A stretch of DNA of 64,000 bases from Oscillospiraceae bacterium (GCA_017416685.1 JAFQBN010000001.1:1-64000), one strand, 5' to 3'. Counted from the first letter of the stretch, positions 15,604 through 25,043 are shown. Program-made: numbers and translations. Notes: generated by a model from the letters alone, not told the origin.

Positions 15604-16662
15604 GTGGCCGGATTGATGGACTATTTGACCCGGGCCGTGCAGGAGGGTGCGTCCGACCTGTTTATCGTCCCCGGTGGGGCGGTAAGCATCAAGCTGGACG
15701 GACAGCTGGTTTGCATTGGAGAGGAAAAGGTCATGCCCGCCCAGGGCGAGGCGCTGATTCGGGAGATCTACGCCATGGCCGGGCGGGAGATGGACGAGTT
15801 TGTGCGCACCGGGGACGATGATTTTTCCTTCTCTGTGGCAAAGCTTGCACGCTTTCGTGTGAATACTTACCGCCAGCGCGGCTCCTGGGCGGCGGTGATC
15901 CGTGTGGTGGCCTTTTCCATCCCGGACTGGAAGCAGTTGGGAATCCCGGAGGGGGTCATGTCGCTGGCAGATCTGACCAACGGCATGGTACTGGTCACCG
16001 GAACGGCCGGCTGCGGAAAATCCACCACGCTGGCCTGCCTCATTGACCGGATCAACCGTCAACGCGCCTGTCACATCATTACGCTGGAGGATCCGATCGA
16101 ATTTCTTCACCGCAATCAGAAAAGCATTGTCAGCCAGCGGGAGATCGCGGTGGACACGCAGGACTACCTATCTGCCCTGCGGGCCTGTTTGAGACAGGCT
16201 CCCGATGTGATCCAGCTGGGGGAGATGCGCGATCTGGAAACCATCCGCACCGCCATGACAGCGGCGGAGACCGGCCACCTGCTGCTGGCGACCCTGCACA
16301 CCAAAGGTGCAGTAAATACCATCGACCGGGTGATCGATGCCTTTCCCGCCGATCAGCAGGGGCAGATTCGTATCCAGCTCAGCGCGGTGCTGCATACCAT
16401 CGTATCCCAACAGCTGCTGCCCGGTGTGAACGGAGAAAGAGTGTCCGCCTTTGAGATCATGCATATGACAAGCGCCATACGCAGCATGATCCGGGATTGC
16501 AAAAATTATCAAATCGCCGGGGCTATCGCCTCTGGATCGGAAGAGGGGATGCTCAGCATGGATCAGTCCATTCTGGACCTGTACCGCAGCGGCCAAATCA
16601 CACGGCAGACAGCACTGGAATATGCGGATAACCCCGAACAAATGCTGCGGCGTTTGGGCTGA
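15604..16662 (+). CDS. pilT: PilT-family type IV pilus ATPase
   Basis: A 352-residue hexameric secretion ATPase of the twitching/retraction type. N-terminal PAS-like domain with SDLFI, Walker A GTAGCGKST (~133-141), Asp box TLEDPIE, Walker B-region VIQLGEMRDLETI, His box GHLLLATLHT, and a C-terminal AIRSMIRD corresponding to the AIRNLIRE motif of PilT. Start GTG 15604 follows AAGGAGG. It is the last gene of the operon. No PilB-like extension ATPase, prepilin peptidase or obvious major pilin is present in this cluster, so it either works with genes elsewhere or powers a reduced machine. Confidence 0.92.
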   Translation: MAGLMDYLTRAVQEGASDLFIVPGGAVSIKLDGQLVCIGEEKVMPAQGEALIREIYAMAGREMDEFVRTGDDDFSFSVAKLARFRVNTYRQRGSWAAVIRVVAFSIPDWKQLGIPEGVMSLADLTNGMVLVTGTAGCGKSTTLACLIDRINRQRACHIITLEDPIEFLHRNQKSIVSQREIAVDTQDYLSALRACLRQAPDVIQLGEMRDLETIRTAMTAAETGHLLLATLHTKGAVNTIDRVIDAFPADQQGQIRIQLSAVLHTIVSQQLLPGVNGERVSAFEIMHMTSAIRSMIRDCKNYQIAGAIASGSEEGMLSMDQSILDLYRSGQITRQTALEYADNPEQMLRRLG

Positions 16663-16685
16663 CAGCGAAACTGACTACATACATG

Positions 16686-16733
16686 AACAGCCCGCATCCC
16701 TTCTGCGAATCAGGGATGTGGGCTGTTCTTTTT
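16686..16733. terminator. Bidirectional terminator between pilT and the BlaR1-like gene
   Basis: AACAGCCCGCATCCCT (16686-16701) pairs with AGGGATGTGGGCTGTT (16712-16727), followed by CTTTTT. It can also serve the convergent minus-strand gene ending at 16780. Confidence 0.85.
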
Positions 16734-16779
16734 AGTATAGTGGATTTACCCTGCGGAGATCGATCACCTTTGAATTGAT

Positions 16780-19194
16780 TTACGTTTGGTGTTGGACTTG
16801 ACTTCTTTCTTCCGCGTAGAGCCGCAGGATTTCTTCCAGCGATTTATCCGAGTTATCATATGAATCGCCCCAAAACGCATCGCCGTTGAATTCCGCACCG
16901 CTGCCTCCGCTGCGGAATTGGAAATCCTGCGTGGAGAGCAGCAGCCGACTGTCTTTCAGCAAGGTGTGAACTTCCTCCAGGAAATCCGCAATCTGCTTGG
17001 GGTCAAAGGACTGGTGCGCGCCGCCAAAATTGACGTCAAATTCAATTTCACTGCGGTTGAGCAGTACTTCTTTGCCCTTTTCATCCAAAGAAAACAACTC
17101 GTAGCAATAAAACGCACAGCCGGTACTTATTGACGGGTTGTACCGAAGCAGATAGTCCAAACCATTATGCTTTATCGCGAAGATCGTGTTCCATCCCACA
17201 TGAGAGGTGCCGGCGCGGTCGCACCATATTTCCTGACCGTCTTCTCGCAGCGAAAGGCTATACACGTCGGAGTCGGGATCGTGCGATATGAGGAACGTCT
17301 CCAAGGTTCCGTTGTGATTCATGTCGTATGTATTTGGTGCTTCAAAAGGAATGGGGGTTTCTTTGCGTGGGACAAGGCTGCCTGCCATGCGGAATAACTC
17401 CTGGCGTTCTTGTTCGCGAGTGGGGGCGTAGGTGTTCCAGGAGGGCGTGTTGGGCCAGCGAACCTCCACCACCCAGGGATAGGGATAGGAGGAGGCGTAC
17501 AGGAAGGTGCTGAAGTCCACGCCTTCCATGCGGTAGTAACTGCCCTCGGCGGTGATGGTCCGCCCCTCTGCCTTGGCCGCTTGAAGCTGTTCTTCAAGCG
17601 TTACCGTGCTGGTGAAAACGTGCAGCCCGGCCCCTGTACCGTAGGCCGAACGCCAACTGTCGATGCCGTCGTACTCCCAGCCGCTGACGGGGATATAGAT
17701 GCACCAGCCGTCCTTGCCGTCGTGGCGGCGGGCGAGGTTGGTGCCGAACCAGGCGGGCCACTCCACCACATAGGGCGGGTAGATGGCGGTAAGGTCAAAT
17801 TTGTTTACGTACCAGTCGTGGAGGGCCTCCTCATAGCTGCGCTCGCCCTTGAAGTCGTAATTGTCGCCGCCCTGATGTTCGTAACCCAGAATGTCGTAAC
17901 TGCCGTCGTTGTACCGCAGGGCGATGATATTGAAATAGCCGTCCAGATTGTACCACTCGTCCTCGGCGTACTGCCCGCCCGCCAGGACAATCTGGCTGGG
18001 GTCCGCATCCAGAGCGAGCAGATAGGAGAATTCCCACGCCTCCAGCACGCCGTCCGGGGCAAGGCCGGACAGGTCACCCACCTTTTTCAGGGAGTTGACC
18101 TTGGTACCGAGCACGTTGGCGGTGGCAGTGGGGGCGCCACCGGCGTGGATGGGCTCGCCGTCCAGTACGAAGTACTGGGCGGTTTTCTCCATGGACAGTG
18201 TTTCCTCCACGAAGTCCATGACGCTGGCGTACTGCCCGACTGCGGGCCGGGGGTTCAGGGCGCACAGAAGCAAAACCACTACGCACACCACCCCTGTCGC
18301 TGCGGTCACCCAGACCTTGGGTTTCTTCCAGTTCAGGGCGTTGATGATACGGGGGCGGACCTCGCCCTCACCAAAGGCAAGGGGACTGGGGGAGGGGAAA
18401 CGACGGTTAGCGGCGAAGGACAACAGCGCGGTGCTATACACTTTGCGATCGCCGTCTTTCTGTGCCAGCACCTGCTCGTCACAGCTCATCTCCATGTCCC
18501 GACCCATGAGGTGGAATGCCAGCCAGCACAGGGGGTTGAACCAGTGAACGGCGAGAAGCAGGAAGGCAAGAGGCTTGACGATGTGGTCGCCCCGCTTCAG
18601 ATGATAATGTTCGTGGGCCAAAACGTACCCCAGCGTTTGCTCGTCCAATCCAAAGGGGATATAGATGCGGGGACGGAAAAAGCCGAGGATAAAGGGGGAC
18701 TGCACCCGGTCGGACTGCCATAGGTCATCACCTTGCAGGATGGCGGTGGAAAGGCGGCGGCGCAGGTGCAGGTAGGTGACTGCGCTGTAGATCAGCAGAA
18801 CGATTACGCCGACCAGCCAAAGGACGGGAAGAATGTCCATGAGGGAAAGGGACGCGGAGGCTGACGGCAGTTCCGGGACAGGCGAGGTCGCATCGGGGGT
18901 GGGAAGGACCGGGAAGTCCGCGGGCGCCTGCGGCTGGATGGCGGTGCGGGGTATATATTCGATGGTGCCTTCAGAGGTCACCGGAGCCGCCACCGTACCC
19001 AGCAGGGAAACAGGTGCGGAAAGGGATACCGGGCAGATCAGCCGGAACGCGACCACCAGCCACAGCAGATACGACCACTTTTTGGGCGCTTTGCGCAGGA
19101 AAAAGCGGATAACAAGTACGGCCAGAATCACGATGGAGCCGGTCAGGCTCATGTTCAAAAGGGCGGGGAAAAGCCTGCTGGAGATAAAACTCAT
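16780..19194 (-). CDS. BlaR1/MecR1-like M56 sensor metalloprotease with a non-penicillin-binding sensor region
   Basis: About 804 residues. The N-terminal ~310 residues form the M56 membrane protease module: helices near 15-35, 40-60, 110-135 and 285-305, zinc site HEHYH, and the downstream MEMSCDEQVL acid motif. Family members sense an outside signal and trigger cleavage of the BlaI repressor. The ~490-residue extracytoplasmic tail has no SxxK/SxN penicillin-binding motifs; it shows a calcium-loop-like DMNHNGTLE and repeated YxxDGSY-type segments, so the ligand is probably not a beta-lactam. Start ATG 19194 has AAGGAGGG 6 bases upstream; ATG 19200 overlaps the stop of the repressor gene and is the alternative. 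Co-transcribed with the BlaI-like gene. Confidence 0.88.
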   Translation of the reverse strand: MSFISSRLFPALLNMSLTGSIVILAVLVIRFFLRKAPKKWSYLLWLVVAFRLICPVSLSAPVSLLGTVAAPVTSEGTIEYIPRTAIQPQAPADFPVLPTPDATSPVPELPSASASLSLMDILPVLWLVGVIVLLIYSAVTYLHLRRRLSTAILQGDDLWQSDRVQSPFILGFFRPRIYIPFGLDEQTLGYVLAHEHYHLKRGDHIVKPLAFLLLAVHWFNPLCWLAFHLMGRDMEMSCDEQVLAQKDGDRKVYSTALLSFAANRRFPSPSPLAFGEGEVRPRIINALNWKKPKVWVTAATGVVCVVVLLLCALNPRPAVGQYASVMDFVEETLSMEKTAQYFVLDGEPIHAGGAPTATANVLGTKVNSLKKVGDLSGLAPDGVLEAWEFSYLLALDADPSQIVLAGGQYAEDEWYNLDGYFNIIALRYNDGSYDILGYEHQGGDNYDFKGERSYEEALHDWYVNKFDLTAIYPPYVVEWPAWFGTNLARRHDGKDGWCIYIPVSGWEYDGIDSWRSAYGTGAGLHVFTSTVTLEEQLQAAKAEGRTITAEGSYYRMEGVDFSTFLYASSYPYPWVVEVRWPNTPSWNTYAPTREQERQELFRMAGSLVPRKETPIPFEAPNTYDMNHNGTLETFLISHDPDSDVYSLSLREDGQEIWCDRAGTSHVGWNTIFAIKHNGLDYLLRYNPSISTGCAFYCYELFSLDEKGKEVLLNRSEIEFDVNFGGAHQSFDPKQIADFLEEVHTLLKDSRLLLSTQDFQFRSGGSGAEFNGDAFWGDSYDNSDKSLEEILRLYAEERSQVQHQT

Positions 19195-19196
19195 AG

Positions 19197-19559
19197 TCAT
19201 CCCTCCTTGTGTTCGTCGATGAGCCGCTTCAGCTCCAGCGCCTCCTGCTCCGAGATGGTCTTGCCGCCCAAAAAGCTGGCAAGGAAGCCGGGGAGGGACC
19301 CTTCGAAGGTGTGTTCCACAAAATGCTCGCTGGCAAAGGCCTGTACCCTGTTTTTGGGAATGAGTGCGCGAACCGTGCTTTCCGCGTTTTCTGCAAAGCC
19401 CTTTTCACACATCTTTTTGAGTACGGTGTAGGTGGTGGATTTCTTCCAGCCCAGATTTCGGGCGCACAGCTCCACCAGCATTCGGGAGGATAACGGCTCG
19501 TTATCCCAGATAATACCCATAAAGCGATAATCGCTTTCACACAGCTTTAATTCATCCAT
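19197..19559 (-). CDS. BlaI/MecI-family transcriptional repressor
   Basis: 120 residues with an N-terminal winged helix (ESDYRFMGIIWDNEPLSSRML, then KKSTTYTVLKKM, the recognition helix) and a C-terminal dimerisation/cleavage part. The family represses its own operon until the partner BlaR1 protease inactivates it. ATG 19559 follows AAAGGAGG. Two matching operators lie just upstream at 19577-19618, so autorepression is likely. The gene overlaps the sensor gene at the stop codon. Confidence 0.92.
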   Translation of the reverse strand: MDELKLCESDYRFMGIIWDNEPLSSRMLVELCARNLGWKKSTTYTVLKKMCEKGFAENAESTVRALIPKNRVQAFASEHFVEHTFEGSLPGFLASFLGGKTISEQEALELKRLIDEHKEG

Positions 19560-19576
19560 TGTGAGGCCTCCTTTTG

Positions 19577-19618
19577 GTCTATAACTATCGACTGCATAGA
19601 CAGTCTATAACAATAGAC
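19577..19618 (-). promoter_or_regulatory. Twin BlaI-type operators
   Basis: GTCTATAACTATCGAC (19577-19592) and GTCTATAACAATAGAC (19603-19618) are two copies of one dyad (GTCTAT-n4-ATAGAC), 26 bp apart, directly upstream of the repressor gene. The second is a perfect dyad. Confidence 0.78.
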
Positions 19619-19728
19619 CAAGAATGTCAATAAAAATTTTTGGAATGATTCTTGAAAAAAGAGGTGGGAGGCGCGTTTTTCCTGCAGTTGCAAGGGAATT
19701 GAGGCATGGTGAAAGAGACGAGGCGCCC

Positions 19729-19757
19729 TTGCTTTTTGTCAGATTGTATAGTATAAT
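19729..19757 (+). promoter_or_regulatory. Main promoter of the glycan operon
   Basis: TTGCTT (19729-19734), a 17-base spacer and TATAAT (19752-19757), about 85 bases before the first gene. The rest of 19619-19841 shows only A/T-rich sequence and a short GGGCGCTTGAAGCCC stem in the leader. Confidence 0.65.
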
Positions 19758-19841
19758 AACTTGATACCATAGGGGCATTATTGCCTTTTTCACATAACAA
19801 CCAACATTTTTGGGCGCTTGAAGCCCGACGGAGGGGTATAC

Positions 19842-21035
19842 ATGGCGAATACCGAACCGAAGAAAAAGATCTGGCTTGCCACGCCTACCATGCATGGCGA
19901 CGAGCTGACCTATATGGCGGAGGCCTACCACACCAACTGGATGTCCACCGTAGGTGCCAACATCAACGAGGTGGAGCGCCTTGCCTGCGAAACCGTGGGC
20001 TGCAAGCATGCGGTGGGGCTTGCCTGCGGCACCGCCGCTCTGCACATGGCGATGAAGCTGGCGGGGGTCCGGCCCGGCGAGCGGGTGTTCTGCACCGATA
20101 TGACCTTTGCTGCCACGGTTAATCCTGTGGTCTACGAGCAGGCGGTCCCTGTCTTTATCGACACGGAGCCGGACACCTGGAACATGGACCCTGTGGCGCT
20201 GGAACGCGCCTTTGAGAAGTATCCCGAGGTCCGGGTGGTGGTCATCGTCCACCTGTACGGAACTCCTGCCAAGCTGGACGAACTCCGGGCGGTGTGCGAC
20301 CGTCACGGCGCGGTCATCATCGAGGATGCCGCAGAGTCTTTGGGCGCGACCTACAAGGGCAAGCAGACCGGTTCTTTCGGTACATATAACTGCATTTCCT
20401 TCAACGGAAACAAAATCATTACCGGGTCTTCCGGCGGCATGCTGCTGACCGATGACAAGGACGCGGCGGACAAGGTGCGCAAGTGGTCCACTCAGAGCCG
20501 GGACAATGCCCCCTGGTACCAGCACACGGAGGTGGGCTACAATTACCGCATGAGCAATGTTATCGCCGGCGTGGTGCGGGGCCAGTTTCCCTATCTGCAG
20601 GAGCATATCGATCGCAAGCGCGCGATCTTTGATCGGTACAAGGCGGCCTTTGCAGACCTGCCCGTGAAAATGAACCCCTACGAGGCGGACAGGGCGGTGC
20701 CAAACTTCTGGCTGTCCTGCATGATCATCGACAAGAACGCCATGTGCAGGCAGACCCGCGGCGATCTGCGGGCGAGCTTCGTGCCCGAGCCGGGCAAGTC
20801 CTGCCCCACCGAGATTTTGGAGGCTCTGGCGGCGCAGAACATTGAGGGCCGTCCCATCTGGAAGCCCATGCATATGCAGCCCATCTACACGGACAACGAC
20901 TTTGTCCCTGCAGTGGACGGCGCCGACGTGGGCGCAGATATCTTCGCGCGCGGCCTGTGCCTGCCCAGCGATATCAAGATGACTGTGGAGGAGCAGGAGC
21001 GGGTCATCGAGATCGTGAGAAGCTGTTTCGAATGA
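19842..21035 (+). CDS. DegT/DnrJ/EryC1/StrS-family sugar aminotransferase
   Basis: About 397 residues, a PLP enzyme that puts an amino group on a nucleotide-activated keto-sugar. Visible: GTAALHMAMKLAG cofactor loop, EDAAESLGATYKG, and the Schiff-base Lys in FNGNKIITGSSGG. ATG 19842 follows GGAGGGG. As the first gene before a PglC-like transferase it probably builds the amino-sugar that starts the repeat unit, as PglE does. A dedicated dehydratase partner is not adjacent; the CapE-like gene at 36596 or a gene elsewhere may supply the keto-sugar. Confidence 0.93.
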   Translation: MANTEPKKKIWLATPTMHGDELTYMAEAYHTNWMSTVGANINEVERLACETVGCKHAVGLACGTAALHMAMKLAGVRPGERVFCTDMTFAATVNPVVYEQAVPVFIDTEPDTWNMDPVALERAFEKYPEVRVVVIVHLYGTPAKLDELRAVCDRHGAVIIEDAAESLGATYKGKQTGSFGTYNCISFNGNKIITGSSGGMLLTDDKDAADKVRKWSTQSRDNAPWYQHTEVGYNYRMSNVIAGVVRGQFPYLQEHIDRKRAIFDRYKAAFADLPVKMNPYEADRAVPNFWLSCMIIDKNAMCRQTRGDLRASFVPEPGKSCPTEILEALAAQNIEGRPIWKPMHMQPIYTDNDFVPAVDGADVGADIFARGLCLPSDIKMTVEEQERVIEIVRSCFE

Positions 21036-21061
21036 AGAATAAAGAGATTTGAGGGGTACGT

Positions 21062-21691
21062 ATGTACGCGAAATATTTTAAGCGCCCGGTGGATATTCTG
21101 TGCGCTTTGGCGGCGCTGATCGTGTTTGGCTGGCTGTATATCATAGTGGCGATTTTGGTTCGGGTCAATCTGGGCAGCCCGGTGCTGTTCCGCCAGCCCC
21201 GTCCCGGCAAGGATGAGAAGATCTTTAACCTCTATAAATTCCGCACTATGACTGATAAGCGGGATGAGAATGGCGAGCTGCTGCCGGACGAGGCGCGGCT
21301 GACCAAGTTTGGCAAGTTCCTGCGATCCACCAGCCTGGATGAGCTGCCTGAGGCGTTTAATATCCTGAAAGGGGATATGTCTGTGGTCGGGCCGAGACCG
21401 CTGCTGGTGGAATATCTTCCCTACTATACGAAGGAGGAACGCCGCCGCCACGATGTACGGCCGGGACTTACCGGCTGGGCGCAAGTTAACGGAAGGAATT
21501 CTGTGAGCTGGGATGAACGATTTGCTTTGGACGTTGAGTACGTAGATAAAGTTACCTTGCTGATCGACATCAAAATTCTGTTCTTAACAGTAAAAAAGGT
21601 GCTTTGCAGAGATGATATTGCAGAGGACACCCGGCAAGGAGAGGGGAACTTTGCTCAGATCCGCGCACAGCAGCTGCAGGCAGTGGAGTAA
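21062..21691 (+). CDS. Undecaprenyl-phosphate sugar phosphotransferase (PglC-like initiating transferase)
   Basis: 209 residues, the small monotopic phosphoglycosyl transferase fold. N-terminal re-entrant hydrophobic helix (~10-35), GSPVLFRQPRPG, YKFRTM, the catalytic region LRSTSLDELPEAFNILKGD, then GPRPLL and RPGLTGWAQVNGRN. It transfers a sugar-1-phosphate from UDP-sugar to undecaprenyl phosphate at the inner membrane face, the first membrane step of glycan assembly. Short family members like this lack the extra helices of WbaP. It starts 26 bases after the aminotransferase gene. Confidence 0.95.
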   Translation: MYAKYFKRPVDILCALAALIVFGWLYIIVAILVRVNLGSPVLFRQPRPGKDEKIFNLYKFRTMTDKRDENGELLPDEARLTKFGKFLRSTSLDELPEAFNILKGDMSVVGPRPLLVEYLPYYTKEERRRHDVRPGLTGWAQVNGRNSVSWDERFALDVEYVDKVTLLIDIKILFLTVKKVLCRDDIAEDTRQGEGNFAQIRAQQLQAVE

Positions 21692-21704
21692 AGGACGGAT
21701 TGTT

Positions 21705-22667
21705 ATGAACATTCTGATTTTAAGCGCGGGTACCCGAAATAAAGTGGTTCAGTATTTCAAAAAAACGGTGGGAGCAACTGGCAAGGTGGTTGCCACAGAT
21801 ATGAGTAATTTGGCCCCCGCAATATATGAAGCGGACAAGTTTTATCTGGTCCCGCGCATGACGGCACCGGGCTACATTGATGTGATTTTTGATATTTGCA
21901 AAACAGAGCAGATCAATGCCGTGCTGACCTTGATCGACCCGGAACTTTCCCTGCTGGCGCGACACAAGGATGCGTTCAAGGCGCTGGGTGTTACCGTGGT
22001 GGGGTCTTCTTATGAACTGTGTGAACGAGCGCTGGACAAGATGCAGATGTATCGATGGCTGACAGAACGCGGTTACCCTTGTGCCAGAAGTTACGTGGAT
22101 AAGGAAACTTTCTTTGCCGATGTAGCGGCGGGTAAAATTGCGTACCCCGTCTTTGTCAAACCGGTGTGCGGTAGTGCCAGTGTCGCTATTTCCAAGGTCT
22201 ACGACCGGGAAACTGTGGAACTGTTGTTTGCCCACAGCGAAAACCTGATGATTCAGGAGTTTTTGGACGGGCAGGAGATTGGTGCAGATGTATATATCGA
22301 TATGATCTCAGGCGAAGTGGTTTCCGTGTTCACAAAAAAGAAGATCGTTATGCGTGCCGGTGAGACCGACAAGGCAGTATCTTTTAAGGATCCGAAGCTG
22401 TTTGACCTGATTTGCCGCTTCGCGAAGGAAAGCGGCTGGTCGGGGCAAATCGACATCGATATTTTCGATATCGATGGCACGTACTACATCTCTGAAGTCA
22501 ATCCTCGCTTTGGCGGAGGATATCCCCACGCCTATGAGTGCGGATGTGACCATATGGCACTAATTAAAAATAATATCCACGGACATGCTAACGCTCCCTC
22601 CGTCGGAAATTATGACGAGGGCGTGTATATGATGAAGCACAATGAAGTGATGATCAAAAGGATGTAA
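21705..22667 (+). CDS. ATP-grasp ligase, carbamoyl-phosphate-synthase-like
   Basis: About 320 residues. N-terminal Rossmann-like region (MNILILSAGTRNK), ATP-grasp core with KPVCGSASVAISKV and the metal-binding end EVNPRFGGGYPHA. It lacks the oligomerisation and second halves of true CarB. Such enzymes in glycan clusters probably make an amide or ester on a sugar using an acyl-phosphate intermediate; substrates are not known. Start ATG 21705 matches the family N-terminus. Confidence 0.88.
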   Translation: MNILILSAGTRNKVVQYFKKTVGATGKVVATDMSNLAPAIYEADKFYLVPRMTAPGYIDVIFDICKTEQINAVLTLIDPELSLLARHKDAFKALGVTVVGSSYELCERALDKMQMYRWLTERGYPCARSYVDKETFFADVAAGKIAYPVFVKPVCGSASVAISKVYDRETVELLFAHSENLMIQEFLDGQEIGADVYIDMISGEVVSVFTKKKIVMRAGETDKAVSFKDPKLFDLICRFAKESGWSGQIDIDIFDIDGTYYISEVNPRFGGGYPHAYECGCDHMALIKNNIHGHANAPSVGNYDEGVYMMKHNEVMIKRM

Positions 22668-22672
22668 TCACG

Positions 22673-23881
22673 ATGAAGAGAATAGCAATCATCGATCATT
22701 TCAGCCAAGCGCCCGGGGAGCCGGGAAATAATCGGTTCACCTATCTTGCGCAGATGCTGTGCGACTGTGGGTATGCCGTGGAGATTATTACTACAGACTT
22801 CGCCCATAAAACTAAGCGGACCAGAGCGGTGGAACCAGAGCTGCTTGGGCAACTGCCCTATAAGTTCACGATGCTTCCGGAACCCGGCTATCCCAAAAAC
22901 ATATGTCTGAGACGCTTTTACAGCCACTACGTCTTCGGGAAAAATCTGCAAAAGTATCTTGATGGCATGGAGCGACCGGATCTGGTGTACGTTGCAGTTC
23001 CATCTTTGGACGTGGGGCGCGTGGCTGCAGCATACTGCAAGAAAAATGCGATTCCTCTTTTTGTCGATGTGCAGGATGTCTGGCCGGAGGCATTCAAACT
23101 GGTGTTCAACATTCCGGTTGTCAGCGACTTGATTTTTGCCCCTATGACTATCGCTGCAAATCGTTTTTACGCAGCAGCGGACAAAATTATAGCAGTCTCG
23201 GAAATATATAAGCAGCGAGGGCTGCGGAACAATCAAAAAGATGTCGATGGCTTGTGCGTTTATTTGGGTACTGATTTGCATACCTTCGACGAAAACGCCG
23301 GTAGGGTTTCTGTTGTGAAACAGGATGACGAGCTTTGGATTGCCTATGTGGGTACCCTCGGACACAGCTATAACATTGAGATTGTTTTGGATGCGTTGGA
23401 TCGTTTGCCGGAAGAATTGATCACACGATTGACATTTAAAGTTTTGGGTGACGGCCCGCTGATGGAACGGTTTAGGCAGCGTGCTTCCAACAGCAGAGTT
23501 TTGGTGGAGTTTATGGGCCGGTTGGAATATCCCGAAATGACAGCATATCTGAGCCGGGCGGATATTGCAGTCAACCCCATCGCCAAAGGCGCCGCTCAGA
23601 GCATTATCAATAAACATGCGGATTATGCCGCTGCGGGCCTGCCGGTGGTCAGCACCCAGGAGTGTCCGGAATACCGCGCCCTTTTGGATGAGTTTAACTG
23701 CGGCATTAACTGCCCGCCCGAGGATATCCAAGCGGTGGCAGATGCACTGGAGAAGTTGCTGCGGGACTCTGTATTGCGCAAAAAGATGGGCGAGAACTCC
23801 CGTAGGATGGCGCAGGAGCGCTTTGACCGCAAGCACACCTATCAACAGATCGTTGCGGAAATTGAACGTTTTGTGAGGTGA
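22673..23881 (+). CDS. Glycosyltransferase family 4 (GT-B)
   Basis: 402 residues with two Rossmann halves. N-terminal MKRIAIIDHFSQAPGEPGNN, FVDVQDVWPEAF, then the donor-binding half with IAYVGTLGHSYNI and a family-4 pattern NPIAKGAAQSIINKHADYAAAGLPVV. WbuB-like architecture. It adds one sugar to the lipid-linked unit on the cytoplasmic side. It starts 5 bases after the ATP-grasp gene. Confidence 0.92.
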   Translation: MKRIAIIDHFSQAPGEPGNNRFTYLAQMLCDCGYAVEIITTDFAHKTKRTRAVEPELLGQLPYKFTMLPEPGYPKNICLRRFYSHYVFGKNLQKYLDGMERPDLVYVAVPSLDVGRVAAAYCKKNAIPLFVDVQDVWPEAFKLVFNIPVVSDLIFAPMTIAANRFYAAADKIIAVSEIYKQRGLRNNQKDVDGLCVYLGTDLHTFDENAGRVSVVKQDDELWIAYVGTLGHSYNIEIVLDALDRLPEELITRLTFKVLGDGPLMERFRQRASNSRVLVEFMGRLEYPEMTAYLSRADIAVNPIAKGAAQSIINKHADYAAAGLPVVSTQECPEYRALLDEFNCGINCPPEDIQAVADALEKLLRDSVLRKKMGENSRRMAQERFDRKHTYQQIVAEIERFVR

Positions 23882-23887
23882 CAGCCT

Positions 23888-25021
23888 TTGAAAAAGCTGC
23901 TCATTATGGCATCCCTTTTTTGGCCACAAAAAAACAGCGGCGGACCACCGATCAGCATTATGAATTTGGTCCGGTCCTTGCAGGGGCGGTTTGATATTTA
24001 TATCATCTCCAAAAACCACGAGATCGGTGACGACAAACCCCTGCCCGGTATCCGGGATGGATGGAATGAGTTTCCTTTTGGGAAGGCGTACTATGTCCCC
24101 TGCGGAGAGCACAGCTATTCAAAAATTACTGCGCTGATCAATGAGGTGTGCCCCAATGTCATTTATCAGAATAGTTTTTTTAGTTATGACGATTTGTACC
24201 CTGTGTTAAGGTACAAAAAGCGCAATCCTGCTGTGAAAGTTATCGTTGCCCCGCGAGGGGAATTCTATCCAGAACGGCTTCGGAAAGGCGGACTTAAGAA
24301 GGCTGTCTATGCAAAGGCGTTCCGCTTATCCGGGCTATTAAAGGATGTGTATTTTCAAGGAACAGGGCAACGCGAGTGCGACCAGTGCCACCGACTGCTG
24401 GGTGTTCCGAGGGACCATCTGTTGGACATCCAAAATCTTGCGGTGGTGAATCCTCCCGCACAGAAAACGGTACAGAAGAAAGCCGGACAGCTTAGGTTAG
24501 CTTACATTGCCCGTATTCATCCCACAAAGAACACGTTCAATGCCATTCGGTGGCTTTCTTCGGTACAGGGGCAGGTGGAATTTGACATCTATGGGCCCAT
24601 CGAGGATGAGGACTACTGGCGGCAGTGCCGGCAGGCGATTGATTCCCTTCCCGAAAACATCCGGGTTGCTTACAGGGGAATGGTGGATCATGACGAGGTG
24701 GCAGAGACCATTGCAGGTTACCATGGATACTACATGCCCACCACGGGTGAGAACTTTGGACATTCCATTGTGGAGTCTTTGCTGGTGGGCCGTCCGGTCA
24801 TCATCAGCGACCAAACTCCGTGGACGGATATTCGTGAAAACGGCGGCTTTGTCTATCCGCTGACCCAATCGGCGGAATTCTCGGCGGCGGTGGAACGACT
24901 GTGCGCTATGGGACAGGATGAGTTTGACGCATTGTGCGCCAAAGCTAGGGCGTATATTAGCGCAAAACTCAACATGGAAGAAACGATTGCGCAATACGTG
25001 GAAGCTTTTGGGTGTGAGTAA
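23888..25021 (+). CDS. Glycosyltransferase family 4
   Basis: About 377 residues, TTG start at 23888 (GAGGTGAC upstream, 6 bases after the previous stop). N-terminal KKLLIMASLFWPQKNSGGPP, VIVAPRGEFYPERLRKG, LRLAYIARIHPTKNTFNAI (GT4 hinge) and GENFGHSIVESLLVGRPVI, which carries the usual E...E donor motif. Donor and acceptor cannot be told from sequence. Confidence 0.9.
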   Translation: MKKLLIMASLFWPQKNSGGPPISIMNLVRSLQGRFDIYIISKNHEIGDDKPLPGIRDGWNEFPFGKAYYVPCGEHSYSKITALINEVCPNVIYQNSFFSYDDLYPVLRYKKRNPAVKVIVAPRGEFYPERLRKGGLKKAVYAKAFRLSGLLKDVYFQGTGQRECDQCHRLLGVPRDHLLDIQNLAVVNPPAQKTVQKKAGQLRLAYIARIHPTKNTFNAIRWLSSVQGQVEFDIYGPIEDEDYWRQCRQAIDSLPENIRVAYRGMVDHDEVAETIAGYHGYYMPTTGENFGHSIVESLLVGRPVIISDQTPWTDIRENGGFVYPLTQSAEFSAAVERLCAMGQDEFDALCAKARAYISAKLNMEETIAQYVEAFGCE

Positions 25022-25043
25022 GTCGTGCAAAAGAGGAAACGAT

